A stretch of 55,603 nucleotides of DNA from Roseburia sp. (GTDB lineage Bacteria; Bacillota; Clostridia; Lachnospirales; Lachnospiraceae), in contig DMYD01000053.1 in assembly GCA_003483745.1 (NCBI GenBank), positions 1 to 55,603 of the forward strand, written 5' to 3'. The translations under genes and the position numbers were made by a program. Within the stretch, counting starts at the first letter, position 1; every line of letters begins with the position of its first letter. The notes below the pieces were generated by a model, which was not told where the DNA came from, made no database searches, and worked only from the letters and a program-made list of their open reading frames with translations. Shown here in pieces: positions 18,098 through 26,246 of this stretch.

Positions 18098-18143
18098 TTA
18101 CTACGTCCGTAAACAACATATCATCTTTTTATGTTGTTTTCAA
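18098..18143 (-). promoter_or_regulatory. blaI promoter with two operator-like dyads
   Basis: On the minus strand TTGAAA (18138-18143), 17 bp, TATGTT (18115-18120) form a good sigma-A promoter. Perfect 8-bp arms AACAACAT (18112-18119) and ATGTTGTT (18131-18138) span the -10 and spacer. A second partial dyad TTAC-N7-GTAA (18098-18112) lies just downstream, near the start of transcription. Either would let BlaI block its own promoter. Confidence 0.65.
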
Positions 18144-18164
18144 TATTTTTTTTATTTTTTAAGA

Positions 18165-18218
18165 TTTTTCCTGAGAACAGGGATTATTCTTTCCAGTTTT
18201 CTGTTCCTCAAGGAAAAA
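18165..18218. repeat. Long imperfect stem-loop after manC
   Basis: Arms at 18165-18180 and 18201-18218 pair over 16 bp with two single-base bulges around a 20-nt loop. It lies 82 bp beyond the manC stop, before the blaI promoter, and may end the fucose-nucleotide transcript, though no T-run follows on the minus strand. Confidence 0.5.
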
Positions 18219-18227
18219 CGCATATAC

Positions 18228-18246
18228 ATGTTTTATTATAAAACAT
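18228..18246. repeat. Perfect 9-bp palindrome after manC
   Basis: ATGTTTTAT and ATAAAACAT flank a single central T. It sits 53 bp after the manC stop codon; a 5-T run follows on the plus strand. It could be a hairpin or a protein site. Confidence 0.4.
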
Positions 18247-18299
18247 TTTTAGCCAGAATGCTACATTTATCTTGTTTTATTCAGATAAAATTCATACTT

Positions 18300-19637
18300 T
18301 TATCCCAAAACCTGCTCATCATCACAGGTAACTCCAAGACTTACCTCGATCAGCCGCAAATCTGCTCCAAGTGCCTTGATGGAATGTTTCTTGCCGGATG
18401 CAATGCTTACCGTAGAACCTGCAAGCAGATCCACTTCTGTTCCTTCGAGGATCAGTTTTCCCATACCGGAAATAACGGTAATTGTCTCCGTGTGTCTGGC
18501 ATGTGTGTGGTACGGCATTGTCTTGCCTGCAAGGATCTTGATTCGTTTTGTCACACTGTGCGTGCCATCCTCATCATTGTTGTCGATCGTCTTGATCGTT
18601 CCCCAGCGGCGTTCTTCAAATCTTGACTCATCCGGAATATTTTCCAGGCAGTCTTTGATATAAGAACTCTGATGTTTATCTGCCACTAAAATTCCATCAT
18701 GCGAGGCAACAACCACCATATTTTTTGCTCCCATTACCACCATTGGAACTCCGAGTACATTGATGGCATGACTGTTTTCACAGGTCTTATCCCAGGTCAC
18801 ATCTCCGATGCTCTGCTCTTTCATTTCCTCAGTCAAAGTATTCCAGGTTCCAAGATCTTTCCAGATTCCATCATACTGAACCGCAACAATGTTTTTCCAG
18901 TGTTCTAATACTTCATAATCAAAGCTCTGTTTCGGCAGCTTTTCATAATCGGTAACCATCTCGTCATAGTTTGTCGTAACACCATATTTCTCCAACCACT
19001 GTGCAGCCATGTTCAATTTGAAACAGAACACGCCACAGTTCCAGAGTGCACCCATATCCACAAGTTCCTGTGCGGTCGCCTCATCCGGTTTTTCACGGAA
19101 TCCTTTGACAGCAAACGGCTCAGTCTCATTTTTTTCAGGGACGATGTATCCATATTTCGTGGATGGATATGTCGGCACACCACCGAGCAATCCGATCACA
19201 CCATCCTGTTTTTTAATGTATTCTCCAAGAGATTTGATTTTATTAAAAAACTCCACTGTGGTGTACGGATCCACCGGAAGAAATGCAACCACATCATCCG
19301 GCTTTGCCCCCTTGTTTGACAAAAGATATGCACACGATAACATCACAGCAGGGAAGGTATTGCGGCGCATCGGCTCGACTGCCACTTCTGCCTGTCCGTC
19401 CAACTGGCTTTCGATGAGTTCCACCTGGGAATCACTGGCACATACGATCGTATTTTCGGAAAGCGAAGCAGCCTTTAACTGTCCGAACACACGCTGTAAC
19501 ATAGAACATTTTTCTGTGCTGTCCGATTGTTCTGCTTCATCCGGATTCATCAGCTTAATATACTGCTTAGAACACAGATCGTTCGATAATGGCCAAAGAC
19601 GCTTCCCGGAACCGCCTGATAATAAAACAATATACAT
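18300..19637 (-). CDS. manC: Mannose-1-phosphate guanylyltransferase (ManC type)
   Basis: A 445-residue enzyme making GDP-mannose, the precursor for GDP-fucose. The nucleotidyltransferase signature is LLSGGSGKRLWPLSND, and FLPVDPYTTVEFF and FREKPDEATAQ follow. The C-terminal 110 residues form a cupin (PYHTHARHTETITVISG) of the type II phosphomannose isomerase kind, so the protein may be bifunctional. The frame is open further upstream with Met codons at 19691 and 19649; GGAG 6 nt before 19637 and the family N-terminus MYIVLLSGG decide the start. It follows fcl with a 116-bp spacer holding two palindromes and the shared leader. Confidence 0.92.
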   Translation of the reverse strand: MYIVLLSGGSGKRLWPLSNDLCSKQYIKLMNPDEAEQSDSTEKCSMLQRVFGQLKAASLSENTIVCASDSQVELIESQLDGQAEVAVEPMRRNTFPAVMLSCAYLLSNKGAKPDDVVAFLPVDPYTTVEFFNKIKSLGEYIKKQDGVIGLLGGVPTYPSTKYGYIVPEKNETEPFAVKGFREKPDEATAQELVDMGALWNCGVFCFKLNMAAQWLEKYGVTTNYDEMVTDYEKLPKQSFDYEVLEHWKNIVAVQYDGIWKDLGTWNTLTEEMKEQSIGDVTWDKTCENSHAINVLGVPMVVMGAKNMVVVASHDGILVADKHQSSYIKDCLENIPDESRFEERRWGTIKTIDNNDEDGTHSVTKRIKILAGKTMPYHTHARHTETITVISGMGKLILEGTEVDLLAGSTVSIASGKKHSIKALGADLRLIEVSLGVTCDDEQVLG

Positions 19638-19753
19638 GTTATTCTCCATTCTTGCGCTGTCTTTCAATAAAAACAACGTTTTTATTTGCATCTCAAGTTT
19701 GTGCGTAAGCGCAAATCTTGCATGTGAAAAATCTTATTTTTCACATTGCTCTC
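19638..19753 (-). repeat. fcl-manC spacer with palindromes and shared leader
   Basis: Contains a 9-bp hairpin (GTGAAAAAT / ATTTTTCAC, 19724-19744), a second palindrome (TTTGTGC-GTAA-GCGCAAA, 19698-19715), and, just before manC, the leader GCGCAAGAATGGAGAATA on the minus strand. Close relatives of each piece occur in other spacers of the window. Confidence 0.75.
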
Positions 19754-20695
19754 TTAGCGTTCTGCACGCATCGGATTGTGCAGGAAATCGTCATAAGTCA
19801 GACGGATTCCTTCCTCCAACTCTGTCTTATACTTCCATCCAAGTCCTTCTAATTTGCTTACATCAAGAAGTTTTCTCGGTGTTCCGTCCGGCTTTGTAGG
19901 ATCCCATTTGATCTCGCCCTCAAATCCAACTACTTTAGCAACCAGCTCTGTCAATTCTTTAATCGTCAGCTCTTTGCCAGTACCAAGGTTGACCGTCTCA
20001 TTTCCGCTGTAGTTATTCATCAGATATACGCAGGCATCTGCAAGATCATCCACATAAAGGAACTCACGAAGCGGTTTACCGGTTCCCCAGCAGGTTACCT
20101 CTTTTAACCCAGCCTCTTTTGCCTCATGGAAACGACGGATCAGTGCCGGAAGCACATGGCTGTGCTGTGGATGATAGTTATCGTTTGGTCCGTAAAGGTT
20201 TGTCGGCATGACTGAAATATAATCCGTTCCATACTGGCGGTTTAAAAATTCGCAATACTTTAGGCCACTGATCTTTGCAAGTGCATATGCCTCATTTGTC
20301 TTCTCTAACTCGCTTGTCAAAAGGCAGCTTTCTTTCATCGGCTGTGGAGCCATACGCGGATAAATGCAGGAAGATCCTAAAAACATCAGCTTTTTGCAGC
20401 CATTTTTCCATGCCTCATGGATCACATTCATTTCAAGAACCATGTTGTCATACATAAAATCAGCAAGTGCTTCACTGTTTGCCATGATACCGCCTACTTT
20501 TGCTGCTGCAAGGAACACATAATCCGGTTTTTCCTCTGCGAAGAATGCCTCAACGGCATCCTGACGGCAGAGATCTAACTCTTTGTGTGTTCTCGTGATA
20601 ATATTTGTGTATCCTTCTTTTTCAAGCTGACGGACGATTGCGGAACCTACCATTCCTCTATGTCCGGCTACATATATTTTTGCATCTTTTTCCAT
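19754..20695 (-). CDS. fcl: GDP-L-fucose synthase
   Basis: A 313-residue SDR enzyme that epimerises and reduces GDP-4-keto-6-deoxymannose to GDP-L-fucose. Signs are the N-terminal GHRGMVGSAI, the catalytic YALAK, the GSSCIYP and PTNLYGPNDNYHPQHSHVLP stretches typical of the family. The frame allows a Met 15 bp upstream (MENKI...), but GGAG 9 nt before 20695 and the usual family start MEKDAKIYVAGHRG favour the shorter form. It lies between gmd and manC, completing a GDP-fucose cassette. Confidence 0.95.
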   Translation of the reverse strand: MEKDAKIYVAGHRGMVGSAIVRQLEKEGYTNIITRTHKELDLCRQDAVEAFFAEEKPDYVFLAAAKVGGIMANSEALADFMYDNMVLEMNVIHEAWKNGCKKLMFLGSSCIYPRMAPQPMKESCLLTSELEKTNEAYALAKISGLKYCEFLNRQYGTDYISVMPTNLYGPNDNYHPQHSHVLPALIRRFHEAKEAGLKEVTCWGTGKPLREFLYVDDLADACVYLMNNYSGNETVNLGTGKELTIKELTELVAKVVGFEGEIKWDPTKPDGTPRKLLDVSKLEGLGWKYKTELEEGIRLTYDDFLHNPMRAER

Positions 20696-20710
20696 GATCT
20701 TATTCTCCAT

Positions 20711-20786
20711 TCCTGTGCTGCTTTCTGATAAAGAAATCTTTTATCCACACCACAGGTCCGTGCTTATGCACTTTTATTTCTTTTTA
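20711..20786 (-). repeat. gmd-fcl spacer with palindrome and shared leader
   Basis: A small hairpin (GTGC-TTAT-GCAC, 20760-20771) is followed on the minus strand by GCACAGGAATGGAGAATA, a near copy of the leader before manC. The same layout recurs in other glycan-gene spacers. Confidence 0.65.
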
Positions 20787-21821
20787 TTATTTCTCGTTTT
20801 TTACAAGTTCCATATCATGAGCTACCATGATCTTAACAAGTTCCTCAAAAGTGGTCTTCGTCGGATTCCAGCCAAGCTCTGTCTTTGCCTTTGTCGGATC
20901 TCCCCAAAGGTTTACAACGTCAGTCGGACGGTAGAACTCCGGAGATACTTTGATAACGGTCTTTCCGGTTGCTTTGTCGATACCGACTTCATCCATGCCC
21001 TCGCCTTTGAATTCAAGCTCAATACCCGCTTCGCGGAATGCATATTCACAGAACTCACGCACAGAGTGCTGCTTACCGGTTGCAATAACAAAATCTTCCG
21101 GTTTGTCGTTCTGTAAGATGAGCCACATACATTCCACATAATCTTTCGCATAACCCCAGTCACGCAGGGATGATAAATTTCCAAGGTAAAGCACATCCTG
21201 TTTGCCTTGGGCGATTCTTGCTGCTGCAAGGGAAATTTTTCTTGTTACGAAAGTCTCACCGCGGCGCTCTGACTCATGGTTGAATAAGATACCGTTGCAG
21301 CAGAACATGTTATATGCTTCACGATATTCTTTTACGATCCAGAAGCCGTACTGTTTTGCAACTGCATATGGGCTGTATGGATGGAACGGTGTTGTCTCGC
21401 GCTGTGGAACTTCCTCTACTTTTCCGTATAACTCAGAAGTGGAAGCCTGATAGATACGGCAGGTCTTTTCTAATCCACAGATACGGACTGCTTCAAGTAC
21501 GCGGAGTACTCCGGTTGCAACAACATCTGCTGTATATTCCGGCACATCAAAGCTGACACCAACATGGCTCTGTGCAGCAAGATTGTAGATCTCATCCGGT
21601 TTGATACTTCCGATCAGACGTACCAGACTCAAAGAATCAGACAGATCTCCATAGTGAACGGTAAAGTTCGGATTGCCCTCTAAATGGTCAATACGCTCTC
21701 TTTTTTCTACAGAAGAACGGCGCACCATACCATGTACTTCATATCCTTTTTCTAAAAGAAGCTCTGCAAGGTAGCTTCCATCCTGTCCTGTTACACCTGT
21801 GATCAATGCTTTTTTACTCAT
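20787..21821 (-). CDS. gmd: GDP-mannose 4,6-dehydratase
   Basis: A 344-residue SDR enzyme converting GDP-mannose to GDP-4-keto-6-deoxymannose. The cofactor loop is ITGVTGQDGSYLAE, followed by MVRRSSVEKRERIDHL (nucleotide binding), the SELYGKVEEVPQRE active-site stretch and catalytic YAVAK. Length and order match the family. AGGAG is 7 nt upstream. It is the first gene of the gmd-fcl-manC transcript, divergent from an AraC-type regulator with only 128 bp between them. Confidence 0.95.
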   Translation of the reverse strand: MSKKALITGVTGQDGSYLAELLLEKGYEVHGMVRRSSVEKRERIDHLEGNPNFTVHYGDLSDSLSLVRLIGSIKPDEIYNLAAQSHVGVSFDVPEYTADVVATGVLRVLEAVRICGLEKTCRIYQASTSELYGKVEEVPQRETTPFHPYSPYAVAKQYGFWIVKEYREAYNMFCCNGILFNHESERRGETFVTRKISLAAARIAQGKQDVLYLGNLSSLRDWGYAKDYVECMWLILQNDKPEDFVIATGKQHSVREFCEYAFREAGIELEFKGEGMDEVGIDKATGKTVIKVSPEFYRPTDVVNLWGDPTKAKTELGWNPTKTTFEELVKIMVAHDMELVKNEK

Positions 21822-21884
21822 TTCATCTCTCCTTTTATGAATTCTATAATTATTTTGCTAATATCAAAATTTCAAACCGTTGTA

Positions 21885-21896
21885 TAGATTAATCTA
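21885..21896. promoter_or_regulatory. 12-bp palindrome between gmd and the AraC gene
   Basis: TAGATTAATCTA is perfectly self-complementary and lies midway in the 128-bp divergent spacer, 19 bp upstream of the regulator's -35. It is a candidate binding site for control of gmd, the regulator, or both. Confidence 0.45.
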
Positions 21897-21914
21897 ATTT
21901 TTCACATTTTACAA

Positions 21915-21943
21915 TTGAATATATTGGTCTAAAATAGTATTAT
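21915..21943 (+). promoter_or_regulatory. Promoter of the AraC gene, predicted leaderless
   Basis: TTGAAT (21915-21920), 17 bp, TATTAT (21938-21943). The ATG at 21950 lies 7 nt after the -10, where transcription would begin, and no Shine-Dalgarno sequence is present. Confidence 0.6.
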
Positions 21944-21949
21944 ATTGCT

Positions 21950-22828
21950 ATGAAAAAATTATTTTTTGAAAAATACAAAACCTCCGAAGTTACAAATACG
22001 CGAAGCGTCATCAATACGCCCTCTGCGTTCACCCGCAATAATTTCTTCCACATACAGGAAGCCGGCTATTTAAAAAGCCTGAAATCACACTTAAGCAGGC
22101 GGAGCGAGCTGAATTCCTACCTTTTTTTTGTCGTACTCTCCGGCAGTGGCGAAGTCACCTACCGTGAACCGTTATCCGAGGGTGGAATGATCTCCTCGGC
22201 TGCACATACAGGGGACTGTTTTTTTCTTGACTGTTTTGGAGAATATACGCACATAAGTACAGATGAAGACCCTTGGGAGCTGCTCTGGATCCATTTCAAC
22301 GGTCCCCAGGCCAAGGCATATTATACCTATTTCAGGGAGCACCATAACTGGCATTTCCGCTCTGCTCATTTTACGGAACTGATCAACGCAATCGAAAATA
22401 TCATCCGTTACAACGAAGAACCGACCGATGACACCGATCTTTTAACGGCACAGCAGATTATTCATATTTTAACGCTCATCTGTACCGAGTCCAATGAAAA
22501 AAATGAACTGCTCTCAGATAAACTCAAGACAATTCTGCACTATTTAGATGAACATTATACGGAAAACATTTCCTTAGACCAGCTTGCGGAGCAGTTTTTT
22601 ATCAGTAAATATTATCTTTCACGGGAATTTAAAAAAGAGTTCGGAACAACGATCATCCAGTACGTTCTGGCGAAAAAGATCAATAATGCTAAAGAGCTGC
22701 TTCGGTACAGCAGTTCTTCGATTGAGGAGATTGCGCACCTGTGTGGGATTGATGATGCAAGTTATTTTAATAAGGTGTTTAAAAAAATGGAGGGCTGTAC
22801 CGCATCCGAATACCGGAAGCGCTGGTAA
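21950..22828 (+). CDS. AraC-family transcriptional regulator
   Basis: A 292-residue regulator: N-terminal cupin-like ligand domain (about 35-160; VVLSGSGEVTY ... WELLWIHFNGP) and C-terminal double helix-turn-helix (about 190-292; ISLDQLAEQFFISKYYLSREFKKEFG and IEEIAHLCGIDDASYFNKVFKKMEG). The N-terminal half resembles sugar-responsive AraC proteins. No ribosome site precedes the ATG, and the next Met is about 80 residues in, so a leaderless mRNA is likely. It diverges from gmd, making the fucose cassette a plausible target, which is inference. Confidence 0.9.
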   Translation: MKKLFFEKYKTSEVTNTRSVINTPSAFTRNNFFHIQEAGYLKSLKSHLSRRSELNSYLFFVVLSGSGEVTYREPLSEGGMISSAAHTGDCFFLDCFGEYTHISTDEDPWELLWIHFNGPQAKAYYTYFREHHNWHFRSAHFTELINAIENIIRYNEEPTDDTDLLTAQQIIHILTLICTESNEKNELLSDKLKTILHYLDEHYTENISLDQLAEQFFISKYYLSREFKKEFGTTIIQYVLAKKINNAKELLRYSSSSIEEIAHLCGIDDASYFNKVFKKMEGCTASEYRKRW

Positions 22829-22877
22829 CTTCCGTTTTTCTTTCTGCTGCGGATCCGCCCTCCACATGATGTTTCTA

Positions 22878-23036
22878 TCATTTTTTCCTGCTTCTCATCA
22901 GTTTTGCCTGGTATGTTTTGGATTTTTTGATCAGTTCACCGTTCAGATAATCGGCTCCATATGTTTCATACAGCGTCGGTTTTTCAGAGAACAGATTGAT
23001 AAAAGCAACTGCCATCACTTTTTTTCTTTTGTTCAT
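22878..23036 (-). CDS. Small basic protein, 52 aa, hypothetical
   Basis: A short open frame in the otherwise gene-free gap between the regulator and the acyltransferase. It starts MNKRKKVMAV, holds a moderately hydrophobic AVAFINLF stretch and an LYETYGADYL segment, and ends in a basic MRSRKK tail. AGAGGAG lies 9 nt before the ATG, the main argument that it is translated. I recognise no family. It lies 66 bp after the acyltransferase gene on the same strand and could be the last gene of that operon. Confidence 0.45.
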   Translation of the reverse strand: MNKRKKVMAVAFINLFSEKPTLYETYGADYLNGELIKKSKTYQAKLMRSRKK

Positions 23037-23102
23037 AGCGGTTGACTCCTCTTACATTTTAAGCCGGATTTACCGTTTCTATCGGCTAAAATCCTGCCAT
23101 AT

Positions 23103-24137
23103 TCAGCATGGTCTGCGCTTCTGCGATAACATTTTCTTTGTCTTTTCTATCAGGGCTGAAACTGCTAGGCACCCTAAAACTGCTGCTGCAATACGCAGTG
23201 CATGATACAGTACGAAAGGTACAATCGGACCTCCCGGTGCCGGGATTGCAATAAATTTCGACGCAATACGCTCAATAACCTCCAGTGCAAAAATATGGAA
23301 GGCAAGCAAAAAGATTGTATTTTTCCCTACATATGCGATAAATTTCCCCGGGGCTGTATTTTCAATCAGTTTTCCAAACCAAATACAAAGCAGCGAGCCT
23401 GTCAGACCAACAATGATAAAAAACGGCACGCTGACTGCTCCGTAAACACCATATTCACGGATTGACATATTAATTCCCGGATCAAGACAGCTTGTCAGAA
23501 TATAGATAGCAAGCACTGCCGCGATCAGCGGAATATTCCATTTTTTTTCAAAAAACTGCGCTCTGCCAAGCAGTGTTCCAGCGATCATGAATATCGTTCC
23601 CACACAGGCAAGATCAATACTCCACGGAAGGAGTACCGGAATGTCTGCAAGTGCCATAGTGATAACCGTCAGGACCACCAGTGTACCGATCAGAAATTTT
23701 TTATCTGCCAGACAGCGGTCAATGACGACGTGGTATACAAGGCTTGTCGCAAAAAATGCTGTCAGATACCACATTGCACCATTTGCCACAGTAAAAAGAT
23801 AGACATTATTCGGAACAACCGTCGTATCATACAGGCAGTATCTGGAATACAGGATGCCAAATGCAGATGCTTTTGTCTCAGCAAATGTCCTTCCCATCAG
23901 CGCATAGACTGCTAAAAGTACAGCACTGTAACCAAAATACGGGATCAAAAGACGTTTTGCCTTGTGTGTAATATTTTCCCTGTAACTTCTTCCTTCTTTA
24001 TAAATATATCCGGACACTACAAAAAACAGCGGAATATAGTAGTTGATCAGAAAACGGCTCAGCCCACAGCTATGTGAGATAATGACAAGCAAAAGTCCGA
24101 GACCCCTTGCCACATCCAGATATTGATATCTTCGCAT
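23103..24137 (-). CDS. Acyltransferase 3 family membrane protein
   Basis: A 344-residue integral membrane protein with about ten hydrophobic segments, of the family that O-acetylates surface glycans. The opening RRYQYLDVARGLGLLLVIISHS carries the conserved arginine and histidine of the family, and FFVVSGYIYKEG follows. The frame remains open 84 bp upstream into asnB, but GGAG 7 nt before this ATG, within the shared leader, fixes the start. It comes 41 bp after asnB at the end of the long glycan operon. Confidence 0.88.
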   Translation of the reverse strand: MRRYQYLDVARGLGLLLVIISHSCGLSRFLINYYIPLFFVVSGYIYKEGRSYRENITHKAKRLLIPYFGYSAVLLAVYALMGRTFAETKASAFGILYSRYCLYDTTVVPNNVYLFTVANGAMWYLTAFFATSLVYHVVIDRCLADKKFLIGTLVVLTVITMALADIPVLLPWSIDLACVGTIFMIAGTLLGRAQFFEKKWNIPLIAAVLAIYILTSCLDPGINMSIREYGVYGAVSVPFFIIVGLTGSLLCIWFGKLIENTAPGKFIAYVGKNTIFLLAFHIFALEVIERIASKFIAIPAPGGPIVPFVLYHALRIAAAVLGCLAVSALIEKTKKMLSQKRRPC

Positions 24138-24178
24138 AAAATATTCTCCATTCCTGCGCTGTCCTTTGCGCATCCAAG
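24138..24178 (-). repeat. Shared leader before the acyltransferase
   Basis: On the minus strand the spacer reads GATGCGCAAAGG then ACAGCGCAGGAATGGAGA. Nearly the same arrangement precedes the plus-strand acyltransferase at 37038, and the second half also precedes manC and fcl. Confidence 0.7.
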
Positions 24179-26053
24179 TTACTCCTGTATCCAATCCTGT
24201 TTGATCAGCGCACGCTCCCACAGATACGGCTGAATCCGGTTCCAGATATCTGCTGCCTGATGGAAAGTCGCATTTTTCCCTGCAAGGAAATCAGAAAGGT
24301 CACTGCGTACCTTTGCCGGATCATCGATCAGACCGCAGTTTGCAAACGCTGCAGATGCCACAGTATCTTCAAAAAACTGCCGGTACGGTCCTCTCATCCA
24401 GTCGAGGATCGGCGCATTAAATCCTAATTTAGTACGACGGTAAGCGATCTCCTTTGGCATAAAAGCAGCCCCCGCATCACGGACGATCGATTTCGAAAAC
24501 CCACCGTACAGTTTAGAACGCCAGCCAATGGAAAATGCAAATTCAACGATCCTGTAATCTAAAAACGGCATACGGATTTCGACCCCGGAAGCCATGCTGT
24601 CCCTGTCATAGTTGCGCAGTAATGTTGGCAGGATCGTCTCATGAGTAGAAACAAATAATGTCTTGTTAAGGTTATCCAGACGATTCCAGTTTGGATGGTC
24701 AGAATAAGCACTTTTTACGGTCTCTCTGCCGAGCAGTTTTTTTGCATGATGTTTTAACATGTATTCGCGGTAGAGTTTATTTCTCTGCTTTTTAAATGCT
24801 GCAGACTGCTGACTCACTCCATCCTCTGCATCCTGATTTAGATATGCGGTCGTGATCATATCAATCTCTTCTTTTGTCTTTGCATCCGGATATGCTTTTA
24901 ACACATCAAATCCATAACCTGCAAACAACTCATCCGCCGCATGTCCGTCGAGAGAAACAGTCGTTCCAAGTTCTCTCTCCTTTTTGTATAGCTCCATCAT
25001 CGGCACCTGTGGATTACCCCAAAGCTCCTCAAAACAATAAAGCTGCCGCAGGAACTCGCGTTCCGGTACCGCAGAATCGATGTTCATAAAAGTGTGGCTG
25101 ATCCCAAGGAAATCTGTTACCTGTTTTGCATATTTCGTCTCATCCTGCGCTGTTCCCGGAAAACATGCCACATAAGCGTGCTGCCAGTCATTGTTGGCAC
25201 GCTCGTCCGTCATGTTTTTAGAAATGTAGGACATTGCACAGATAACAGCAGAGGAATCCAGTCCACCCGAAAGACCTGTGCCGAGTGTCACATCACTTCT
25301 CATACGGATCTTGCAGGCATCCAAAAATAGCGCACGGAACTGTTCTACCTGTTCCTCGTAGGAATCCGGCACACAAATCAGATGATCTAATGTATTCCAG
25401 TAGCGTTTCAGTGTAATTTTTCCGTCTTTCACCCACGCATTATGGCCTGCCGGAAACCGCTTGATGCCACGGATAAGGCATTCCGGCTGTGATTCGTAAT
25501 GGTTGTCTGCAAAATAACGGTCAAACATCGGCTTATTTGCCTCTACTTTTGGCAGTAATGGCAGAATCACTTTCATCTCCGATGCAAACGCAAAACCACC
25601 ATCCGGCAGCTCTGCATAAAACAAAGGTTTCACTCCAAACCGATCCCTGGAAATGAAAAGCTGTTTTGTCTGCTTATCCCAGATCGCAAATGTCCACATC
25701 CCGTTAAAGCGATCCACACAGCTTTCCCCCCACTCACAGAATGCAGCCATGATCACTTCGGAGTCACTGGCGCTGCGGAATGTATAGCCCTTTTTCTGAA
25801 GTTCATCCCGGATCTCGATAAAGTTATAGATCTCACCGTTAAACGTCATCCAGTAACGTTCATTGGCATAGGACATCGGCTGGCTTCCGGCGTTGGAAAG
25901 ATCCAGGATTGATAATCTCCTGTGGCCTAATGTCACATCTTCTTCCTGCCATAACCCGTAACCGTCCGGTCCGCGATGGATCATTGTATTTAAACATTTC
26001 ATTGCCAGTTCCCGGTCTACCTTTTTATTGACTACACCGTAAATTCCACACAT
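24179..26053 (-). CDS. asnB: Glutamine-dependent asparagine synthase-like amidotransferase
   Basis: A 624-residue class II glutamine amidotransferase. The nucleophile is the cysteine after the initiator Met (MCGIYGVVN), which also fixes the start over a frame open 45 bp upstream; RGPDG, the HRRLSILD and NGEIYN stretches complete the glutaminase domain (about 1-210). The synthase domain has the ATP loop LSGGLDSSAV and a Y/GYG region (DELFAGYG). In glycan loci such proteins may amidate a sugar carboxylate instead of aspartate; with ugd making glucuronate this is a reasonable inference. It lies between the WecG-like and acyltransferase genes. Confidence 0.9.
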   Translation of the reverse strand: MCGIYGVVNKKVDRELAMKCLNTMIHRGPDGYGLWQEEDVTLGHRRLSILDLSNAGSQPMSYANERYWMTFNGEIYNFIEIRDELQKKGYTFRSASDSEVIMAAFCEWGESCVDRFNGMWTFAIWDKQTKQLFISRDRFGVKPLFYAELPDGGFAFASEMKVILPLLPKVEANKPMFDRYFADNHYESQPECLIRGIKRFPAGHNAWVKDGKITLKRYWNTLDHLICVPDSYEEQVEQFRALFLDACKIRMRSDVTLGTGLSGGLDSSAVICAMSYISKNMTDERANNDWQHAYVACFPGTAQDETKYAKQVTDFLGISHTFMNIDSAVPEREFLRQLYCFEELWGNPQVPMMELYKKERELGTTVSLDGHAADELFAGYGFDVLKAYPDAKTKEEIDMITTAYLNQDAEDGVSQQSAAFKKQRNKLYREYMLKHHAKKLLGRETVKSAYSDHPNWNRLDNLNKTLFVSTHETILPTLLRNYDRDSMASGVEIRMPFLDYRIVEFAFSIGWRSKLYGGFSKSIVRDAGAAFMPKEIAYRRTKLGFNAPILDWMRGPYRQFFEDTVASAAFANCGLIDDPAKVRSDLSDFLAGKNATFHQAADIWNRIQPYLWERALIKQDWIQE

Positions 26054-26071
26054 AATAAACCTCGTTTCTGA

Positions 26072-26190
26072 GCAACTTGTTGCGAAGATGCGACGCAAAT
26101 TTCAGATTTGCGTCTGCCATCACAGCTATTTGTTGTGCTCCTAAACAAATAGCCGTGTGAAAAATAAGCTATCAAGCTTATTTTTCGCAC
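26072..26190 (-). repeat. Cluster of four hairpins upstream of asnB
   Basis: Within the 193-bp spacer there are four consecutive inverted repeats: GCAAC-TT-GTTGC (26072-26083); GACGCAAAT / ATTTGCGTC (26092-26114); CACAGCTATTTGTT pairing with AACAAATAGC-GTGTG (26121-26159); and a perfect 12-bp stem GAAAAATAAGCT / AGCTTATTTTTC (26159-26186) that extends through GTGTG / CGCAC. The last two are related to a spacer at 51007-51056. Confidence 0.85.
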
Positions 26191-26246
26191 TGTCTCGTTT
26201 CTACCATAAATATTTATGAATTAAAATAATTGTGAAAGTTTCATAA

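Noticed and set aside
19009..19899. 296-codon plus-strand open frame opposite manC and fcl
   Set aside because: It lies wholly antisense to two confidently identified enzymes, is serine/proline-rich with no domain, and has no ribosome site.
22584..23045. 153-codon plus-strand frame overlapping the end of the AraC gene
   Set aside because: Its first half is the AraC C-terminus in another frame; the rest opposes a better supported small minus-strand frame with a ribosome site.
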